Assembly: GCA_012799495.1 (NCBI GenBank)
Contig: JAAZLD010000143.1
Span: 1-8,167, forward strand
Length of the DNA stretch: 8,167 bases
DNA from: Desulfitobacterium sp.
GTDB lineage: Bacteria > Bacillota > Desulfitobacteriia > Desulfitobacteriales > Desulfitobacteriaceae
Direction of reading: 5' to 3'
Shown here: one piece after another, positions 5,282 to 8,167 of the stretch
How the letters are laid out: every line of letters begins with the position of its first letter
Numbering within the stretch: the stretch's first letter is position 1
Notes under the pieces: generated by a model
Seen by the model: the letters and a program-made list of their open reading frames with translations, nothing else
Told to the model about the DNA's origin: nothing
The model's database searches: none
Program-made: the position numbers and the translations under genes

Positions 5282-7303
5282 ATGAGGAATCACAAAATAG
5301 TACACAATGTATGCCCCCGTAATTGCTATGAGACCTGCAGTATTCTTTCCCATGTGGAAAATGATAAGTTGGTTAAGGTAGAGGGAAATATTCTCCACGG
5401 TTATACTAGAGGGCGCTTATGTGCCAAAGGTTATGCCTTAACAGAATATGTCTACCATCCTGAACGTTTGAAGTATCCTATAAAACAATTTCCCCGGGGA
5501 TCAGGAAACTGGCAGCGAATCAGTTGGGAAGAAGCTCTAGGTTTTATTGCCGAAAAAATAATTGAACTTCATGATCGTTATGGCTCGTCTTTAGCCTGTG
5601 GCTATAACAAATACTCTGGTAATATCGGGGTCCTTCATCAAGCTACGGAAGGGATGTTCCGTGGCTTAGGCCCCCATACAATAGCTCAAGGGGATGTCTG
5701 CCTAGCCGCGGGAAATGATGCCTTAATTTACAACCGGGAAAAAGTCCCTTTCAAAGATCCTGAAGATATGGCTAAAGCCAAAGGGATCGTCCTTTGGGGG
5801 GTTAATCCAGCTCGAACTGCTACCCATCAGTGGTTTTTTATCAATAAAGCTCGGGATCAGGGAGCAAAGCTTTTAGTTATCGATCCCCTCTACACTCCCA
5901 CCGCTGCCCAAGGAGATATTTTCCTCCAAATAAAGCCTGGGACTGATGGAATGCTAGCCATGGCTACTTTAAAAATTTTATTAGAAAAAGGAAAATTAGA
6001 TGAAGGCTATATTAAGGAACATTTTATCGGTTGGGAGACTTTTAAAAGCTACCTTCTAGAAGAGGTAGAGTTAAGCGAAGCCAGTAAGATTACAGGAGTT
6101 CCCTTAGAGGGAATCAAAGAATTGGCAGCTCTTTATGAAAGTAAAAATTGTGCCACATGGGTTGGCTTTGGTCTCCAACGGTATAGCAATGGGGGCCAGA
6201 CTGTAAGGGTTATCGATGCTTTAGTAACCCTCACAGGTAATTATGGGGAAATAGGTGGGGGAATATATTACAATAATTCCTCCGGAATTTTCCCTATCAA
6301 TCTAAAGAAGTTTCCCCGTCCTCCAGAGCAAGAAAAAACTAAAGAACGAATCGTTGATATCAATCATTTTGCCTCTGAAGTCCTTGCTCTAAAAGATCCT
6401 CCTCTTAAATTACTTTGGATAGCTGGCCGTAATCCTTTAACACAGGATCAGGATATAGATAAATGGCATCAACTATTTCGCCAATTAGAACTAATCGTTA
6501 CTGTTGATATGTTCATGAACGAAATAGCTGCCCAATCGGATTTTGTTTTGCCTGCAGCCACTTTTTTCGAGGACTATGATCTTAATTATAGTTATTGGCA
6601 TCACTGGATTGGAATCAATCAACCAGCTATCCCACCTTATTATGAAGCAAAAAGCGATTTAGAAATTGCCAGGCTCCTTACTAAAGAACTAAATAAACGC
6701 AGACCTGGTTTTTCCAGTTTTCCTGCTGAGCGAACTGCCTTGGACTGGATCGAAGGGGAATTCACCCCGGAAGTCCTGGCTAGGCTAGGCATCAAAAACT
6801 GGCGAGAACTTTTGCAAAGCCCCCGGAAATTAATACCACCCTCAGAAAAAAGTGATCATCAAATACACCTCTTTTCCCAAAAGGCCAAAGAAGGCCAACT
6901 ACCGGCCCTAGCTCGTTTTACACCCCCTCTTTCTAATCCTTCCTATCCCTTGCGACTCCTTACACCCCAAAGCCTTTCTCGGATCCATTCTCAGTATAGT
7001 AATCTTTCTTGGCTAGACTTTGGGGAAACAAGTGAGGAAGTGGAAATGAATCCTCAAGACGCTCAAGCTAGAAATTTAGAGGAAAAAGACACAGTCCTCA
7101 TTTTTAACGAAGGGGGAACCTGTGAGAGGAAAGTTCGTTTGAATAAATATTTACCTGAAGGGGTAGTCTTAGCTTCCCAAGGTGGGCAGGATCCCATCAA
7201 TAAACTTTTTACAGGTTTAAAGGCGGACATGGGTATTCTTACAGGAGGTATGCCAGGTGGAGCCTATTACGATGTTTGGGTGGAGGTAAAGAAAAATGAC
7301 TAA
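5282..7303 (+). CDS. Molybdopterin (Mo/W-bisMGD) oxidoreductase catalytic subunit, DMSO reductase family
   Basis: A 673-residue catalytic subunit of unknown substrate. The N-terminal [4Fe-4S] domain has C11-x3-C15-x3-C19-x27-C47 followed by K49, the lysine conserved between cluster and pterin. The main molybdopterin domain runs from about 60 to 480, with WEEAL, VLWGVNPARTATH, LVIDPLYTPTA and LLWIAGRNPLTQ. C140 in GDVCLAAGNDA is the best candidate for the metal ligand, at a spacing like that of acetylene hydratase and other Cys-ligated members. The C-terminal dinucleotide-binding domain (about 555-670) includes VEMNPQDAQARNLEEKDTV. There is no twin-arginine leader, since the protein starts MRNHKIVHNVCPRNC, so it should be cytoplasmic. 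The length is on the short side for the family. It overlaps the ferredoxin-like subunit gene by 8 nt and precedes a TorD-like gene. Formate, thiosulfate, DMSO or hydratase roles cannot be told apart from sequence alone. Confidence 0.92.
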   Translation: MRNHKIVHNVCPRNCYETCSILSHVENDKLVKVEGNILHGYTRGRLCAKGYALTEYVYHPERLKYPIKQFPRGSGNWQRISWEEALGFIAEKIIELHDRYGSSLACGYNKYSGNIGVLHQATEGMFRGLGPHTIAQGDVCLAAGNDALIYNREKVPFKDPEDMAKAKGIVLWGVNPARTATHQWFFINKARDQGAKLLVIDPLYTPTAAQGDIFLQIKPGTDGMLAMATLKILLEKGKLDEGYIKEHFIGWETFKSYLLEEVELSEASKITGVPLEGIKELAALYESKNCATWVGFGLQRYSNGGQTVRVIDALVTLTGNYGEIGGGIYYNNSSGIFPINLKKFPRPPEQEKTKERIVDINHFASEVLALKDPPLKLLWIAGRNPLTQDQDIDKWHQLFRQLELIVTVDMFMNEIAAQSDFVLPAATFFEDYDLNYSYWHHWIGINQPAIPPYYEAKSDLEIARLLTKELNKRRPGFSSFPAERTALDWIEGEFTPEVLARLGIKNWRELLQSPRKLIPPSEKSDHQIHLFSQKAKEGQLPALARFTPPLSNPSYPLRLLTPQSLSRIHSQYSNLSWLDFGETSEEVEMNPQDAQARNLEEKDTVLIFNEGGTCERKVRLNKYLPEGVVLASQGGQDPINKLFTGLKADMGILTGGMPGGAYYDVWVEVKKND

Positions 7304-7877
7304 GATCAGTACTAAAGGCTTCCTCTTTAATGTGGAGCGGTGTATCGGCTGCCATGCCTGTGAAGTAGCCTGTAAAAATGAAAATAAAACAGCTCCCGGT
7401 GTCCAATGGCGCAGAGTTACAGAAGGGGAAAATGGTACCTATCACTCCATTTCTTGTAACCATTGCTCCAGCCCCGAGTGCTTTCGGGTTTGTCCAGAAA
7501 ATGCCTATATAAAAAGAAGGGATGGCATCGTCCTTATCGACTCTAACCGTTGTGCTGGTTGTAATACATGTGTTCAAGCTTGCCCCTATCATGCACCTCA
7601 ATTTGATCTACATCAAAACCGAACTACAAAATGTAACTACTGTATTGATCGCCAAAGAGAGGGCTTGCCCCCTGCTTGTGTGGTCGCTTGCCCCTCAGGG
7701 GCTCTCGTTAATATCGATTTGAAACACCTCCCCTTAGAGAGCACAGTTCCAACTGTACCGGGGTTTCCTGATATCCGCATAACTAAGCCCTCTATCCGCT
7801 TTTTCCCTCAAAAAGGAAAAAAACGATACTGGCTAAAGGAAGAAAAGTCAGAAAGTACAAAAAACACTGATCTTTGA
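7296..7877 (+). CDS. DmsB-like four-cluster [4Fe-4S] electron-transfer subunit
   Basis: A 193-residue cytoplasmic iron-sulfur protein, the expected electron-transfer partner of the preceding oxidoreductase. Sixteen cysteines fall into four groups: C16/19/22/26 (CIGCHACEVAC), C54/57/62/66 (CNHCSSPECFRVC), C86/89/92/96 (CAGCNTCVQAC) and C113/116/128/132. Crosswise ligation of these gives four [4Fe-4S] clusters as in DmsB, PhsB and HycB-like proteins. No cysteine of the set is missing and there is no Tat signal. The tail (about 160-193) is basic and low in complexity, with KPSIRFFPQ typical of this subgroup. The ATG overlaps the previous stop (ATGACTAA), and GGAGG at 7282-7286 lies 9 nt upstream, so translational coupling and 1:1 assembly are likely. 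No membrane anchor subunit is visible in the window. Confidence 0.93.
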   Translation: MTKISTKGFLFNVERCIGCHACEVACKNENKTAPGVQWRRVTEGENGTYHSISCNHCSSPECFRVCPENAYIKRRDGIVLIDSNRCAGCNTCVQACPYHAPQFDLHQNRTTKCNYCIDRQREGLPPACVVACPSGALVNIDLKHLPLESTVPTVPGFPDIRITKPSIRFFPQKGKKRYWLKEEKSESTKNTDL

Positions 7878-7897
7878 ACAAATTTCGCCACGGTTTT

Positions 7898-7913
7898 TTG
7901 TACACCTGTACAA
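7898..7913. promoter_or_regulatory. Perfect 16-bp palindrome, operator candidate
   Basis: TTGTACA-CC-TGTACAA has perfect 7-bp arms and a 2-nt centre, too tight for a good RNA loop, so a dimeric DNA-binding protein is the more natural reading. Its core fits TACAnnTGTA, the cop-box consensus of CopY-type regulators of the CopY/BlaI/MecI group. It lies in the 78-nt gap before the TorD-like gene, about 20 bp upstream of an extended -10 candidate. Confidence 0.55.
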
Positions 7914-7914
7914 G

Positions 7915-7953
7915 ACCCTTTATGTGATAATTAACTTAGTAAAGGGGGTTTTT
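7915..7953 (+). terminator. Hairpin plus T-run at the TorD ribosome site: attenuator or weak terminator
   Basis: CCCTTTA (7916-7922) pairs with TAAAGGG (7940-7946) around a 17-nt loop, and T-run 7949-7953 follows. The right arm is also the Shine-Dalgarno of the next gene (AAAGGGGG, 7941-7948, 7 nt before the ATG). The structure could therefore stop transcription or mask translation of the chaperone gene. Confidence 0.4.
7923..7931 (+). promoter_or_regulatory. Extended -10 candidate of an internal promoter
   Basis: TGTGATAAT fits the extended -10 TGnTATAAT at one mismatch. No convincing -35 hexamer is seen at the right distance; the palindrome 7898-7913 covers that position. If used, transcription would start near 7938, just before the TorD-like gene. 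Confidence 0.35.
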
Positions 7954-7955
7954 AA

Positions 7956-8167
7956 ATGAACCAAAACAGGTCCATCGAAGAAATACAACCCTTATTAGAA
8001 ACAAGGAGAGCTCTTTTCAGTCTTTTGCGTCAGACATTTATAACAGAGCCTACACCTGAATTCCTGCAAGCCATTATTAAAGAAATAGATTTTACAGATT
8101 TTCCTTTTAGTGATGTGCAGGAAGAGATAAGAGATGGTGCAAAATTAGTGGCGGAATTCTGTGCTAA
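7956..8167 (+). CDS. TorD/DmsD-like molybdoenzyme maturation chaperone, 3'-truncated by window edge
   Basis: The first 70 codons of an open frame that runs off the window. ATG 7956 is preceded by AAAGGGGG at a 7-nt spacing. The visible residues, with ETRRALFSLLRQTFITEPTP followed by EFLQAI, match the N-terminal helices of TorD-family chaperones, which start with an R-x-x-x-Y/F-x-x-L-x-x-x-F pattern and an E-P turn. Such proteins bind the apo catalytic subunit and help insert the Mo/W-bisMGD cofactor. Because the catalytic subunit has no Tat leader, a role in cofactor loading rather than export proofreading is expected. The diagnostic later part of the family is outside the window, so the call rests on the N-terminus and the context. 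Confidence 0.7.
   Translation, partial: MNQNRSIEEIQPLLETRRALFSLLRQTFITEPTPEFLQAIIKEIDFTDFPFSDVQEEIRDGAKLVAEFCA

Noticed and set aside
5282..5330. Tat (twin-arginine) export signal on the oxidoreductase
   Set aside because: The protein begins MRNHKIVHNVC, with the first cluster cysteine at residue 11. There is no RR motif or hydrophobic stretch, and an upstream extension would run into the repeat and stop codons.
5282..7303. Specific naming as formate dehydrogenase, thiosulfate reductase or acetylene hydratase
   Set aside because: The cluster spacing and the C140 candidate are shared by several branches. Length and motifs do not single one out, so no substrate is assigned.
7522..7722. 66-codon + strand frame inside the ferredoxin-like gene
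   Set aside because: It lies wholly within the 16-cysteine protein in another frame, whose motifs are unambiguous.

Overview
The window looks like chromosome of an anaerobic, low-to-mid-GC Firmicute of the Clostridia type. The basis is AT-rich codon use, strong AAGGAG-type Shine-Dalgarno sites, a short ACT-domain SerA next to SerC and a DUF1015 protein, and a PucR-regulated molybdopterin oxidoreductase cluster. This is inference from gene style; no rRNA or other taxonomic marker is present. All supported genes are on the + strand.

Region 1 (1-3841) is a serine-biosynthesis operon. It holds serC (phosphoserine aminotransferase, missing a few N-terminal codons at the window edge), serA (3-phosphoglycerate dehydrogenase with a C-terminal ACT domain) and a DUF1015/COG4198 protein of unknown function. 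It ends at a clear rho-independent terminator. No serB is visible, and DUF1015 sits where a third serine gene would be. A GC-rich block of nested direct and inverted repeats (about 2256-2405) lies between serA and the DUF1015 gene and looks like an inserted REP-like or MITE-like element.

Region 2 (3842-4017) is a non-coding regulatory stretch. It contains a bulged hairpin, an extended -10 promoter candidate overlapped by a 7-bp inverted repeat, and a weak hairpin over the next Shine-Dalgarno.

Region 3 (4018-8167) is a putative redox operon: a PucR/CdaR-type regulator, a DMSO-reductase-family Mo/W-bisMGD catalytic subunit without a Tat signal, a DmsB-like protein with 16 cysteines for four [4Fe-4S] clusters, and the start of a TorD-like chaperone cut by the window end. 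Three near-identical 20-nt units, each with an AAGGAG, join the regulator to the catalytic gene. The gap before the chaperone has a perfect palindrome (TTGTACA-CC-TGTACAA), an extended -10 and a hairpin followed by a T-run, so the chaperone may be regulated separately. The regulator probably senses a small molecule linked to the oxidoreductase substrate, which the sequence does not identify. The most interesting leads are this unassigned cytoplasmic Mo/W enzyme and the possible role of DUF1015 in serine metabolism.
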